64,000 bases of DNA, taken from positions 62,001-126,000 of the forward strand of contig CBDFLD010000021.1 of the NCBI GenBank assembly GCA_965249005.1, read 5' to 3'. Position 1 is the first letter of the stretch. Every line of letters begins with the position of its first letter. Positions 26,954 to 36,824 of the stretch are shown piece by piece. Source of the stretch: CBDFLD01 sp965249005. Its GTDB lineage: Bacteria > Acidobacteriota > UBA6911. A program made the translations under genes and the position numbers. The notes under the pieces are model-generated. The model saw only the letters and a list, made by a program, of their open reading frames with translations. It had not been told where the DNA came from and did not search any database.

Positions 26954-28231
26954 TTGACTGTTGAGCTCGTCGACGTAAACGGATGCAAGAGAAACCTTGT
27001 GGTCGAGGTTCCGCAAGAGCGATTTGACGACGAGATTCAAAAACTCGCAAAGAAGTATGCGAAGGGGGCAAAGGTTCCCGGCTTCCGTCCCGGGAAGACT
27101 CCGCTAAGCGTTATAACAACAAAGTTTGCATCAGAATTGCGAAATGATGCTACGCAGGATCTGATCAGCGAATACTGGAAGAGCGCCGTCGCTGACTACT
27201 CTCTGAAACCTCTGGCGGAACCCGTTATCGAACGCGTCGACTCGAAAGCGGGCGAGGCCTTGAAGTTCACTGTTTCCTTCGAGATCGTCCCTGACATCTC
27301 CATTGAAGACTACAAGGGGATTGCGGCCGAGGTCGCCGAGCCCAAGATCACAGATGAAGAGGTAGACGCTGCACTGGAGCGTCTTCGTGAACAGTCCGCA
27401 CAGTTCGTTCCCGTCGAAGCGACAGCGGTCCAGGAAGGTCACTTTGTCACCTTGACCCTGGACGGCCAGATTGAAGGAGTAGTCAAGCCAATTCACCAGG
27501 ACGATTTTCTCTGCGTGGTTGGGTCCGCAGAAATACCTAAGTCCTTTTCTGACAACCTCATGGGCACAACTGTGGGAGATCTCAGGGACTTCGACGAAAC
27601 CTACGCCGACGACTATAACAACCCGAGGTTTGCGGGAAAGAAAGTTCACTACCATATTGAAGTTAAAGATGTTAAGGAAAAGCAACTCCCGGAGCTCAAC
27701 GATGAGTTCGCCAAGGATATCGGTAGCACGGGGAGCCTGGAGGAGCTTCGCACCAAGATCCGGGCGGATTTGATAACGAACGCAAATGAAGATGCCGAAA
27801 AGAAGGCAGGTAACGCAGTTTTGGATCAACTAATAGAGCATCATACTTTCGATATTCCTGAATGCCTGGTCGAGGACGAGCTCAGGGCAAAGGCGCGTCG
27901 CATCGCCTCGAACCTTGCTAGCCAAGGGATCGACGTGGAGAAGACGTCCATCGACTGGAACAAGATGTTCGAGGAGGAACGTCCGCAGGCACAGAGAGCA
28001 GTGCACGGCCGGCTGATCCTCGATGCCATCGCCCACCAGGAGAGCCTCGAACCGACAGACGACGAGCTCGAAAACGAGCTACGCGGTCTGTCGAAGGAAA
28101 CTGGCAAATCCACGGCATCCCTTCGCGCACAACTGGAGAAGGACAATAGAATTCAAGCCTTTAAGGAGAACATGCGTCAGAAGAAGGCGCTTGATTTCAT
28201 CGTTCGCAATGCTAATATTAGCCATGGGTGA
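26954..28231 (+). CDS. tig: Trigger factor
   Basis: 425 residues. Ribosome-associated chaperone and peptidyl-prolyl isomerase. The N-terminal ribosome-binding signature is present (residues ~40-55, KVPGFRPGKTPLSVI, close to the usual GFRxGKxP). A degenerate PPIase domain lies at ~150-235 and the helical C-terminal arms follow. The start is TTG with GAGG upstream; no ATG fits the conserved N-terminus. It begins 61 bases after tRNA-Leu and is followed after 6 bases by clpP. Confidence 0.95.
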   Translation: MTVELVDVNGCKRNLVVEVPQERFDDEIQKLAKKYAKGAKVPGFRPGKTPLSVITTKFASELRNDATQDLISEYWKSAVADYSLKPLAEPVIERVDSKAGEALKFTVSFEIVPDISIEDYKGIAAEVAEPKITDEEVDAALERLREQSAQFVPVEATAVQEGHFVTLTLDGQIEGVVKPIHQDDFLCVVGSAEIPKSFSDNLMGTTVGDLRDFDETYADDYNNPRFAGKKVHYHIEVKDVKEKQLPELNDEFAKDIGSTGSLEELRTKIRADLITNANEDAEKKAGNAVLDQLIEHHTFDIPECLVEDELRAKARRIASNLASQGIDVEKTSIDWNKMFEEERPQAQRAVHGRLILDAIAHQESLEPTDDELENELRGLSKETGKSTASLRAQLEKDNRIQAFKENMRQKKALDFIVRNANISHG

Positions 28232-28237
28232 TAAATT

Positions 28238-28825
28238 TTGGCACTGATACCAATGGTGGTCGAACAGACGAACCGGGGCGAACGAGCCTACGACATATAC
28301 TCTCGTCTGCTCAAAGACAACATCATCTTTCTGGGCACCCCGGTAGACGATAACGTCGCGAACGTCGTGACGGCTCAAATGTTGTTCTTAGAGGCGGAGG
28401 ATCCGGACAAAGATATCTCGCTGTACATCAACTCCCCAGGCGGGTCTATCTCCGCAGGTATGGCAATCTACGATACAATGCAATTCATTCGACCCGATGT
28501 CACGACGATCTGCATCGGACAGGCGGCCAGCATGGGGGCGCTTCTGCTTGCGGCCGGCGCCCAAGGGAAGAGATTCGCACTGCCGAATTCGAGGATTCTC
28601 ATTCACCAGCCCTCCATGAGCGGGCTATCTGGACAAGCCACTGACATTGACATCCACGCAAGAGAGATACTGAGATTGCGGGAGGCAATGAACCGAATCC
28701 TGGCGAAGCACACGGGACAACCACTGGATCGAATCAAAGGGGACGTCGAGCGAGACTACATCATGGATTCGGAACAAGCGAAAGAATACGGTATCATTGA
28801 TCAAGTAATCAACAAGCACGAATAG
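28238..28825 (+). CDS. clpP: ATP-dependent Clp protease proteolytic subunit
   Basis: 195 residues. Serine peptidase that forms the double-heptamer chamber and pairs with ClpX. The catalytic triad is S98 (GQAASMGALLL), H123 (ILIHQPSM) and D173 (ERDYIMD). The N-terminal MALIPMVVEQTNRGERAYDI fits mature ClpP, which supports the TTG start six bases after tig over the ATG five codons later. It is followed by clpX after 31 bases. Confidence 0.97.
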   Translation: MALIPMVVEQTNRGERAYDIYSRLLKDNIIFLGTPVDDNVANVVTAQMLFLEAEDPDKDISLYINSPGGSISAGMAIYDTMQFIRPDVTTICIGQAASMGALLLAAGAQGKRFALPNSRILIHQPSMSGLSGQATDIDIHAREILRLREAMNRILAKHTGQPLDRIKGDVERDYIMDSEQAKEYGIIDQVINKHE

Positions 28826-28856
28826 TCAGATAGCCAAAGGCTTTGGAGGCACCCCG

Positions 28857-30095
28857 TTGCGCAAGGACGACGATCGAGACGATATCCTGCGGTGTTCGTT
28901 CTGCTCGAAGAGTCAGAACGACGTCAAGAAGCTAATTGCGGGACCGACGGTCTACATCTGTGACGAGTGCGTAGACGTATGCAACGAGATCATCGCTGAT
29001 GACGTCGTCGCATCGCCGATTGGAGAGAAGCTACCTAAGCCACAGGAAATAAAGGAGTTCTTGGACCTCTATGTAATCGGCCAGGACACCACCAAGAAAA
29101 AGCTCGCCGTTGCAGTCTACAATCATTACAAGCGTCTGGAAATCACCAAGAAACGGAATGACATCGAGCTTCAGAAGAGTAATGTCTTGTTGATCGGCCC
29201 CACAGGGACGGGAAAAACTCTTCTAGCACAAACACTTGCAAGAATGCTGTCCGTTCCCTTCGCGATTGTGGACGCAACAACGTTGACCGAAGCGGGCTAC
29301 GTGGGCGAAGACGTCGAGAACATCATTCTCAAGCTGCTGCAAAACGCCGGCGGCGACAAAGAGAAGTGCCAACAAGGAATTGTCTACATCGACGAAATAG
29401 ACAAGATCGCCCGCAAAGACGAGAATCCGTCCATCACGCGGGACGTATCCGGAGAAGGAGTACAGCAAGCGTTGCTGAAGATCCTCGAAGGAACCGTCGC
29501 GAACGTTCCTCCACAGGGAGGGCGCAAGCACCCCCACCAAGAGTTCATTCAGATCGATACAACGAACATTCTGTTTATTTGTGGAGGTGCGTTTGTAGGC
29601 CTAGACAAGCTTATTGATCGCAGAATCGGAAAGAAAAGCCTCGGCTTCATCACCGGAGACAAACCCGGGACAAAGACAGGTAGAAACACCCCGAATGTAC
29701 TCGAATTGGGCCAGCCTCGTGATTTGATCAAGTATGGATTGATTCCCGAGTTCGTGGGACGTTTGCCCGTAGTCGGCTCACTTGCGGAACTCGATCATTC
29801 CGCCCTGGTAGAGATCCTCACCAAACCCAAGAACGCCCTTGTCAGGCAGTATCAGAAGCTCTTTGAATTCGAGAACGTGAAGCTTCGGTTCACGGATGAG
29901 TCGCTGGGAGCGGTTGCCGCCCTGGCCATTGAGCGCAAGATGGGCGCACGTGGGTTGAAAATCATTCTCGAGGATCTTATGCTGGATGTGATGTACCAGT
30001 TGCCTTCTCAGAAGAAAGTGAAGGAGTTTCTAGTCACTCGGGAAATGATTGAGAACAAAGATATTGTTTTCGCACTCATGGAAAAGGCTGGGTAA
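28857..30095 (+). CDS. clpX: ATP-dependent Clp protease ATP-binding subunit ClpX
   Basis: 412 residues. AAA+ unfoldase for ClpP. The N-terminal zinc domain has C13, C16, C35 and C38 (CSFC...CDEC) and binds adaptors and substrates. Walker A is GPTGTGKT (114-121), Walker B is VYIDEID, and the pore loop YVGEDVEN is present. The start is TTG behind GGAGG. Lon follows two bases after its stop, so clpP, clpX and lon are probably one transcript. Confidence 0.97.
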   Translation: MRKDDDRDDILRCSFCSKSQNDVKKLIAGPTVYICDECVDVCNEIIADDVVASPIGEKLPKPQEIKEFLDLYVIGQDTTKKKLAVAVYNHYKRLEITKKRNDIELQKSNVLLIGPTGTGKTLLAQTLARMLSVPFAIVDATTLTEAGYVGEDVENIILKLLQNAGGDKEKCQQGIVYIDEIDKIARKDENPSITRDVSGEGVQQALLKILEGTVANVPPQGGRKHPHQEFIQIDTTNILFICGGAFVGLDKLIDRRIGKKSLGFITGDKPGTKTGRNTPNVLELGQPRDLIKYGLIPEFVGRLPVVGSLAELDHSALVEILTKPKNALVRQYQKLFEFENVKLRFTDESLGAVAALAIERKMGARGLKIILEDLMLDVMYQLPSQKKVKEFLVTREMIENKDIVFALMEKAG

Positions 30096-30097
30096 TC

Positions 30098-32503
30098 TTG
30101 ACAGATGACGAGTTGCCTCAAAAAAAGACCGAACGTCTCCCGATGATTCCCATTCGGGATGTTGTTGTTTTCCCGCACATGATGATTCCCTTCGTGATCG
30201 GACGCCCTTCCTCGGTTCGCGCCTTGGAGTTTGCCCTTGAGGGATCAAAACGGGTTTTTTTGGCTACCCAGATGGATGCGTCTGTGGACGAGCCGCGGGC
30301 AAGTGACATTTATAGTGTCGGAACGGTGGCAAACATCATTCAGAGCGTCAAGCTGTCCGACGGCAACATCAAGGTACTGGTCGAAGGAGTTCATCGGGCT
30401 CGAGCCGCCAAGCATACGAGCGAGCCAGGATTTTTTGTGGCCGACGTCGAGCACCTGCCGGAAACTTCCGACGCGAGCGCAAAAACAAACCTGCTTGTCA
30501 AACGTCTTCAAACAATCTTCGACCAGTTTTCCAAACTGAGCCATCACGTCAACTACGATGCGATCCTCAATGCGATGAAGACTCTGGAGCCCTCGAAGCT
30601 CTCCGACAACATCTGCGCCAACCTCCCGATCAGTGTGGAGGAAAAGCAGCAGTTGCTCGAGATAGCCGACCTCGCGGAGCGAATTGAACGAATCAACGAG
30701 ATCATCGAAGTAGAAATCGAGAAAGTCAAGGTTGACCGCAACATCCAGGGAAGGGTCAAGCGGCAGATGGAGCGGGCGCAGAAGGAATACTATCTAAACG
30801 AAAAGATGAAAGCGATCCAGAAGGAGCTGGGACGCAAGGATGAAAAGAGCGAACTGGAGGAACTGAAGCGGCAGGTCGAGGCGGCCAAGATGCCGAAGGA
30901 CGCAAACGAAAAATCGATAAAGGAAATCCAGCGCCTCGAAATGATGCCGCCGATGAGCGCGGAGTCGACAGTTTCTCGCACCTATCTCGATTGGCTGCTG
31001 GCAATGCCCTGGAACAAGAAGTCCCGTGAAGTTCGCAACATACAGTGGTCTATGAAGGTCCTCGAGGAAGACCACTATGGGCTAGAGAAGATCAAGGATC
31101 GGATTATCGAATTCCTGGCGGTTCGAAGTCTGGTTCGCAAACCCCAGGGAACAATCCTATGCTTTGTGGGTCCGCCGGGCGTGGGTAAGACGTCTCTCGG
31201 AAAATCTATCGCCCGTGCGACTGGCCGAAAGTTTATACGCTTGTCGCTCGGAGGAGTTCGGGACGAGGCGGAGATCCGGGGCCACCGTCGCACATACATC
31301 GGCGCACTCCCTGGCCAGATCATCCAGATGATGAAAAAGGCGGGCACTCGGAACCCCGTCTTTGTTCTCGACGAAGTCGACAAGATGAGCATGGATTTCA
31401 GGGGGGATCCGTCAGCGGCGCTACTCGAAGTCTTGGACCCCGAGCAAAACCACATGTTCGTCGACCATTATCTGGACACCGAGTTCGATCTCTCGATGGT
31501 CATGTTCATCGCCACCGCGAATGTCGTCCATACGATCCCACGGCCGCTGCAAGACCGCATGGAAATCATCCACTTGTCCGGCTACACAGAGTTGGAGAAG
31601 CTCGAAATCGGGAAGCGGTTTCTGGTCGAGAAGCAGATGCACGCCAACGGCCTCAAGAGTAGCAACATCGAGTTCAGCGATGACGCGCTGCGGGAGATCA
31701 TTCAACGATACACGCGGGAATCCGGCGTGCGCAACCTCGAACGGGAAATCGCCAACGTTTGTCGGAAACAAGCCAAAAAGATTGTAACTGACGAAGTGCC
31801 GCCAGTGGCAATTACAGCCGAGGCCGCCGCTGCGTTGCTGGGAAAGCCGAAGTTCCGGGTGCAGCAGCTGAGCGAGACCAGTGAGGTCGGACTCGCAACC
31901 GGGCTGGCTTGGACCGAGGTAGGTGGCGAGGTCCTGTTTACGGAAGCGACGTTGTTGGACGGCAAGGGTCAGATCACCATGACCGGCAAACTCGGAGAGG
32001 TGATGCAGGAATCAGCCCGTGCCGCCACTTCCTATGTACGGAGCAGGGCGGCCGCGTACGGTATCAGCCGTGATTTTTATAGAAAGTTGGACCTTCACAT
32101 CCACATTCCCGAGGGTTCGATTCCAAAGGATGGCCCCTCGGCCGGAATCACGCTCGCGACCACCATTGTGTCTGCGCTGACGAAGATTCCGGTTCGGAAC
32201 GACGTCGCAATGACCGGCGAGATTACGCTTAGAGGAAAGGTCCTGCCGATCGGGGGCGTAAAGGAAAAGCTTCTCGCCGCGCATCGGGCTGGGATCAAAA
32301 GCGTGATCATGCCGAAGGAGAATGAGAAAGACCTTCAGGATATTCCCAAAGAGGTCATGGACTCCGTCACAGTAAGCCTCGTTGAGAACATGGACGAGGT
32401 TTTGAAATTCGCATTGGAACGGTTGCCCGCGCCACTGGATCAGGTTGGCGACACGATTTCAGACCTCAAAGGCAGCCGGCTGAACGAAAATATCGCCCAC
32501 TAG
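30098..32503 (+). CDS. lon: ATP-dependent protease La
   Basis: 801 residues, the usual LonA length. An N-terminal substrate domain (LPMIPIRDVVVFPHMMIPF at the start) leads to a coiled region, the AAA+ module with Walker A GPPGVGKTS near residue 357 and VFVLDEVDK, and the C-terminal Ser-Lys peptidase with KDGPSAGITLATT and GGVKEKLLAAHRAG. The TTG start is two bases after the clpX stop, with no strong Shine-Dalgarno, suggesting coupling to clpX translation. Confidence 0.97.
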   Translation: MTDDELPQKKTERLPMIPIRDVVVFPHMMIPFVIGRPSSVRALEFALEGSKRVFLATQMDASVDEPRASDIYSVGTVANIIQSVKLSDGNIKVLVEGVHRARAAKHTSEPGFFVADVEHLPETSDASAKTNLLVKRLQTIFDQFSKLSHHVNYDAILNAMKTLEPSKLSDNICANLPISVEEKQQLLEIADLAERIERINEIIEVEIEKVKVDRNIQGRVKRQMERAQKEYYLNEKMKAIQKELGRKDEKSELEELKRQVEAAKMPKDANEKSIKEIQRLEMMPPMSAESTVSRTYLDWLLAMPWNKKSREVRNIQWSMKVLEEDHYGLEKIKDRIIEFLAVRSLVRKPQGTILCFVGPPGVGKTSLGKSIARATGRKFIRLSLGGVRDEAEIRGHRRTYIGALPGQIIQMMKKAGTRNPVFVLDEVDKMSMDFRGDPSAALLEVLDPEQNHMFVDHYLDTEFDLSMVMFIATANVVHTIPRPLQDRMEIIHLSGYTELEKLEIGKRFLVEKQMHANGLKSSNIEFSDDALREIIQRYTRESGVRNLEREIANVCRKQAKKIVTDEVPPVAITAEAAAALLGKPKFRVQQLSETSEVGLATGLAWTEVGGEVLFTEATLLDGKGQITMTGKLGEVMQESARAATSYVRSRAAAYGISRDFYRKLDLHIHIPEGSIPKDGPSAGITLATTIVSALTKIPVRNDVAMTGEITLRGKVLPIGGVKEKLLAAHRAGIKSVIMPKENEKDLQDIPKEVMDSVTVSLVENMDEVLKFALERLPAPLDQVGDTISDLKGSRLNENIAH

Positions 32504-32533
32504 CGTTCTGTACTTGCGGGAAATCACAAGTCG

Positions 32534-33127
32534 GTGAAGACCCCTCTGGCCGAGTTTGTTGTGAGCGCTTTCTCCCCGCGGGAGTTTCCCAAAGGTGAAC
32601 TGCTCGAAGTTGTGTTCGCCGGTCGTTCGAACGTCGGCAAGTCGAGCTTGATCAATCGGCTCGCACGCTGCAAGAACTTGGCAAGAACGAGCACAACACC
32701 CGGAAAGACGCAGAGCATCAATTTCTACAAACTCAACAATGAAGTCTACTTGGTGGACTTACCGGGTTTCGGTTACGCAAAAGTGGGCAAATCATTTTCG
32801 AAAAGGTGGAAGCTGCTGATCGAGCGATACTTCGAAACACGTCGGAATTCCATTGCCATGGTCGTGCAACTCGTGGATTCTCGGATCTCGCCAACGGCTC
32901 TGGATCTGGACTTCGCCAGATGGTTGGATCATCTCAGAATTCCGCGCATGCTCGTAGCAACCAAAGCCGATAAGATATCAGGCAACCAGAGGGCACACCA
33001 GGTCAAAGAGATAACCACGACCCTGGCAAGCCCTTCCGTGATCCTGTCTTCTACCGTCTCCGGCGTCGGTTGTAAGGAAATCTGGCAGCGGATACGTGAG
33101 GTCACCCACAACAAGATTTCCTCGTGA
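32534..33127 (+). CDS. engB: Ribosome-biogenesis GTPase EngB (YihA/YsxC)
   Basis: 197 residues of the TRAFAC class. G1 is GRSNVGKSS (30-38), then the switch region TSTTPGKTQ, G3 LVDLPGFGYAKV, G4 ATKADK and G5 SSTVSG. It acts in late 50S subunit assembly. The start is GTG. It follows lon at 30 bases and precedes rho at 53 bases, and probably shares their transcript. Confidence 0.95.
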   Translation: MKTPLAEFVVSAFSPREFPKGELLEVVFAGRSNVGKSSLINRLARCKNLARTSTTPGKTQSINFYKLNNEVYLVDLPGFGYAKVGKSFSKRWKLLIERYFETRRNSIAMVVQLVDSRISPTALDLDFARWLDHLRIPRMLVATKADKISGNQRAHQVKEITTTLASPSVILSSTVSGVGCKEIWQRIREVTHNKISS

Positions 33128-33180
33128 GATAAACCCTACATCGACCTACGCTTGCATTAGGTTTATTCTGGAAGGTAGCT

Positions 33181-34482
33181 ATGGCTGGAACTTCGCAGCG
33201 AACGCGCTCTGTTGGCCGCCAGAACGGCCACCTCAATATCCTCGATCTGAAGGAAATGAGCATCCCCTCCCTGAGTCAAGTAGCTCAGGATTTGGGGGTC
33301 GAGGGAGTAACGGGATTACGCAAACAGGAGCTGATATTTCAGATCCTGCGGGCACAAACTGAGGCTAGCGGGCTGATATTCTCCGAGGGAGTGCTCGAAT
33401 GCCTGTCTGAGGGTTTCGGCTTCCTCCGGGCGCCAGACTACAACTACCTGCCAGGTCCGGACGACATCTACGTTTCCCCATCCCAGATCCGCAAGTTCGA
33501 CCTACGGACGGGGGATACCGTCTCGGGACAGATTCGACCCCCGAAGGACGGCGAGCGGTATTTTGCCCTCATTAAAGTCGAAGCGGTCAACTTCGAGCAC
33601 CCGGAAGCGGCCAAAGACAAGATCTTCTTCGACAATCTAACACCGCTCTACCCAGACGAGGCCTTTAAGCTGGAGACATCTTCGGACAACCTGTCGGGAC
33701 GCGTCATGGACATGTTGGCTCCGATCGGCAAGGGTCAACGGGGGCTCATCGTCTCGCCGCCAAGAACCGGCAAGACCATGCTGCTTCAATCGATCGCCCA
33801 ATCGATTACGACGAATCATCCCGAAGTCTACGTTATCGTCTTGCTCATCGATGAAAGACCGGAGGAAGTAACCGACATGCAACGGTCGGTCAAGGGAGAG
33901 GTCATTAGTTCGACTTTTGACGAACCGGCGGCGAGACACGTTCAGGTAGCTGAAATGGTACTCGAAAAGGCCAAGCGCTTCGTCGAGCACAAGCGCGACG
34001 TGGTGATTCTCCTCGATAGCATTACGCGTCTCGCTCGTGCCTACAACACGGTTGTTCCGGCAAGCGGCAAGGTTCTGTCGGGTGGAGTCGACAGCAATGC
34101 ATTGCAGCGTCCAAAGCGCTTTTTTGGAGCGGCTCGAAACATAGAAGAAGGAGGGAGCCTGACGATCGTGGCGACCAGCTTGATTGACACTGGGAGTCGA
34201 ATGGACGACGTCATCTTCGAAGAGTTCAAAGGAACCGGTAACATGGAGTTGCATCTCGATCGCAAACTGGTAGATCGGCGCGTGTTCCCAGCGATAGATA
34301 TCAACAAGTCCGGGACCCGGAAGGAGGAACTCCTCGCCTCAGAAGCAGATCTCAGCCGCATCTGGGTATTGCGCAAAGTTCTCAATCCGTTATCCAGCAC
34401 AGAAAGCATGGAGCTACTTCTGGAGCGATTGTCCAAGAGCAAAAGCAATTCGGAATTCTTGAACAGTCTTTCGACCGGCTAA
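33181..34482 (+). CDS. rho: Transcription termination factor Rho
   Basis: 433 residues. Hexameric RNA-dependent ATPase that terminates transcription. An N-terminal helix-extended-helix domain (about 20-60) precedes the cold-shock-like RNA-binding domain (LIFSEGVLECLSEGFGFLRA, DDIYVSPSQIRKFDLRTGD). Walker A is SPPRTGKT (192-199) and Walker B is VVILLDSITR. The Q-loop region GGVDSNALQRPKRFFGAARN is intact. A GGAAGG site precedes the ATG. Its end is convergent with tyrA, 22 bases apart. Confidence 0.97.
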   Translation: MAGTSQRTRSVGRQNGHLNILDLKEMSIPSLSQVAQDLGVEGVTGLRKQELIFQILRAQTEASGLIFSEGVLECLSEGFGFLRAPDYNYLPGPDDIYVSPSQIRKFDLRTGDTVSGQIRPPKDGERYFALIKVEAVNFEHPEAAKDKIFFDNLTPLYPDEAFKLETSSDNLSGRVMDMLAPIGKGQRGLIVSPPRTGKTMLLQSIAQSITTNHPEVYVIVLLIDERPEEVTDMQRSVKGEVISSTFDEPAARHVQVAEMVLEKAKRFVEHKRDVVILLDSITRLARAYNTVVPASGKVLSGGVDSNALQRPKRFFGAARNIEEGGSLTIVATSLIDTGSRMDDVIFEEFKGTGNMELHLDRKLVDRRVFPAIDINKSGTRKEELLASEADLSRIWVLRKVLNPLSSTESMELLLERLSKSKSNSEFLNSLSTG

Positions 34483-34504
34483 CCTCAGCCTCAACCCCGA
34501 GAGC

Positions 34505-35383
34505 TCATTCATTCCTTACACGTTTTTCTCGATACAAACGGTGAAAAGCAATCGCTCGATCGAAATCGGTCCGTATGCCCGGATCACCGAGCGTACGCAC
34601 CACTTCCTCCAGTTGGTCGATATACGCTCGTAGAGCTCGAGAGATGTTGTCGCCGTTGGTCTCCAGGATTCCGCGCCAAATCGCGTACGGACTGCCCGCC
34701 AAACGAACCAGGTCACGTAGGCCTCCACCCGACGACTCCGCGATTCCGGAAGGATCCTCCCAGACGTCCATCACGGTGCTGGCAAATGTCGTCGACAATA
34801 CTTGGGGAAGATGGCTGGACCAGGCCAGAATTTCATCGTGTTGCTCCGGACCAAGGATAATCGGACGTGCCCCAAGTGCGCGGATCATGTCTCCGAGTCG
34901 CTCAGCGGCAGTAGTTCGGCCTCTGGGTTTCGGCGTCAAGACGTAGGGAGCCTCCAGGAACAAGTTTGCCTGACTATGATCGACGCCACCGAACTCTTTT
35001 CCAGCAATGGGATGTCCACCGACGAAATCGACGTTATGGGGCAGGTTTTCCCACGCAGCAGAGCAGATCGCCCGCTTCGTGCTACCGACATCGGTCACCA
35101 GACATCCGGGACTCAAGTATTCACCAATCTCCGGTAGAATCTGCAAGATGTGCTCCACAGGTGTGGCTAGAACGACGAGGTCCTTTCCGGTCAAAGCCGA
35201 AGGAGGATCAAGACTGGTCTCGTCGACGACCCCCAGATGTCGAGCCTGTTCCAGACGCTCGGTGCTGCGGCCTATTCCAACCACGCGAGCCTCCGGATAC
35301 CGTTCCTTGATCGCCAACCCAAGAGAGCCGCCGATCAACCCCACTCCCCAAATAGCTACTTTCTTAAAGGGTGCTTCCGTCAT
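34505..35383 (-). CDS. tyrA: Prephenate dehydrogenase
   Basis: About 292 residues from the ATG at 35383. It oxidatively decarboxylates prephenate toward tyrosine. The NAD motif is GVGLIGGSLG close to the N-terminus, and the catalytic block is GGHPIAGKEFGGVDHSQANLF. There is no fused chorismate mutase; that activity is encoded separately three genes upstream by aroQ-like 36501-36824. It is the last gene of the operon and overlaps rho's terminator region. A TTG-started extension to 35434 overlaps aroF but lacks family support. Confidence 0.93.
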   Translation of the reverse strand: MTEAPFKKVAIWGVGLIGGSLGLAIKERYPEARVVGIGRSTERLEQARHLGVVDETSLDPPSALTGKDLVVLATPVEHILQILPEIGEYLSPGCLVTDVGSTKRAICSAAWENLPHNVDFVGGHPIAGKEFGGVDHSQANLFLEAPYVLTPKPRGRTTAAERLGDMIRALGARPIILGPEQHDEILAWSSHLPQVLSTTFASTVMDVWEDPSGIAESSGGGLRDLVRLAGSPYAIWRGILETNGDNISRALRAYIDQLEEVVRTLGDPGIRTDFDRAIAFHRLYREKRVRNE

Positions 35384-35430
35384 TGTCAGACCGAATGTAG
35401 CCCCATCCCCGGCTCGAAACAGAGATGGAG

Positions 35431-36444
35431 TCAACGAATATCGCGTTCCACAGCTTGTGCAATCCGCCCCAGCGTCTTCATCAATACCGCAAAGTCAATG
35501 GGGAGAAGCGACTGAGCTCCATCACACAATGCGCTGTCCGGATCGGGATGTACTTCAATAAGCAACCCGTCGGCACCCGCCGCAACCGCCGCGCGAGCCA
35601 TGGGAGCCACCTTGTCTCGCCGACCCGTTCCGTGGCTTGGGTCTACGATGATGGGAAGATGGCTCAGCTTCTTGACAACGGGAATCGCGGACAAGTCCAG
35701 AGTATTGCGAGTGTAGCGCTCGAAAGTACGGATACCTCTCTCACAGAGAATGACCTGATGATTGCCACCCGTCATGAGATACTCTGCCGCTAACAGTAGT
35801 TCCTCGATGGTGGCCGACAACCCCCGTTTCAACAGCACCGGCTTTCTGATCTTCCCAAGCTCCTTGAGCAGGTTGAAGTTTTGCATGTTTCTTGCACCAA
35901 CTTGGAGAATATCTGCGTACTCCAGGAACATGGGAATCTGCGTATGATCCATAACTTCGGAAACAACGTACATATTGTGTCGGCGGGCCGTTTCCCACAG
36001 TAGCTTCAGTCCTTCCTCTCCTAAACCCTGGAAACTGTGTGGCGACGTTCGCGGCTTGAACGCGCCGCCGCGGATAATCCGAATGCCCTGCTTCTCGACG
36101 GCCTCAGCTGCGGCTTCCACCTGCTCGGGGCTCTCCACCGTACAAGGACCAGCCATGACGACAACCGTGTTGCCGCCGATCTCAATGTCTCCGACCTGGA
36201 CAACCGTACCTTCGGGACGAAACGTTCGGCTTGATAGTTTGTAGGGTTGAGTGACGCGGACGACTTCTTTCACACCGGTGAGAAGCTCGTAGTCTCGAGT
36301 GTCGACAATCTTGCCACCCACCACGCCCAGAACTGTCCGCTCGACACCGGTGGACCGATGCACGTCGAAACCATCCTGGATGAGACGGTCGACAACAGAT
36401 TGGACCTTCTCCTCCGGGGCATTGCGTTCCATCACGATAACCAT
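35431..36444 (-). CDS. aroF: 3-deoxy-7-phosphoheptulonate (DAHP) synthase, type I-beta
   Basis: 337 residues. It condenses phosphoenolpyruvate and erythrose 4-phosphate at the entry of the shikimate pathway. The N-terminal ~65 residues form the ferredoxin-like regulatory domain typical of the I-beta (Thermotoga-like) class (MVIVMERNAPEEKVQSVV). The barrel shows VMAGPCTVES, RGGAFKPRTSPHSFQG, VGARNMQNFNLL and DPSHGTGRRD with its metal-binding residues. GGGAGG precedes the ATG. It ends 47 bases before the tyrA start in the same operon, which places pathway entry under the same control as the terminal branches. Confidence 0.95.
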   Translation of the reverse strand: MVIVMERNAPEEKVQSVVDRLIQDGFDVHRSTGVERTVLGVVGGKIVDTRDYELLTGVKEVVRVTQPYKLSSRTFRPEGTVVQVGDIEIGGNTVVVMAGPCTVESPEQVEAAAEAVEKQGIRIIRGGAFKPRTSPHSFQGLGEEGLKLLWETARRHNMYVVSEVMDHTQIPMFLEYADILQVGARNMQNFNLLKELGKIRKPVLLKRGLSATIEELLLAAEYLMTGGNHQVILCERGIRTFERYTRNTLDLSAIPVVKKLSHLPIIVDPSHGTGRRDKVAPMARAAVAAGADGLLIEVHPDPDSALCDGAQSLLPIDFAVLMKTLGRIAQAVERDIR

Positions 36445-36500
36445 CTCGAAAAACCTCCCATCGTCCTTTTGATATGCCGACTACACGGAGCCCACCGAAT

Positions 36501-36824
36501 TCAAGAATCGCCCCCTTTCCTCTTCTTGCGGCGCTGGCTGTCGGCGGTGACTCGTTCGATGCGCCGCGATTCATCAATGATCCGCTCGAAAAGACGACGC
36601 AGCCCTTCGGAATCCAGGGGGCCTTGGTTTTGCTCGAGCACCGTGTTGATGATCCGCTCTTCCCTCGTGGGGTCGTAGATTCTCATATTCAGCTGTCGTT
36701 TGATCTTTCCAATTTCGATGGCACACCGCGCTCGATTGTTGAGCAAACGAATCAGGTCGAGATCGAAATCGTCGATTTTGACTCTCCACTTACCGATCTC
36801 TTCGAGCATAGCGGACTTATCCAT
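36501..36824 (-). CDS. aroQ: Chorismate mutase, AroQ class
   Basis: 107 residues. All-helical mutase converting chorismate to prephenate for Phe and Tyr. The pattern MLEEIGKWRVKIDDFDLDLI, RLLNNRARCAIEIGKIK and R-EERII follows the AroQ helix 1 / helix 2 spacing with its conserved Arg and Lys. GGGAGAG precedes the ATG at 36824, which overlaps the trpA stop by 8 bases, so translation is coupled to trpA. Longer in-frame extensions run through trpA and are spurious. Confidence 0.9.
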   Translation of the reverse strand: MDKSAMLEEIGKWRVKIDDFDLDLIRLLNNRARCAIEIGKIKRQLNMRIYDPTREERIINTVLEQNQGPLDSEGLRRLFERIIDESRRIERVTADSQRRKKRKGGDS

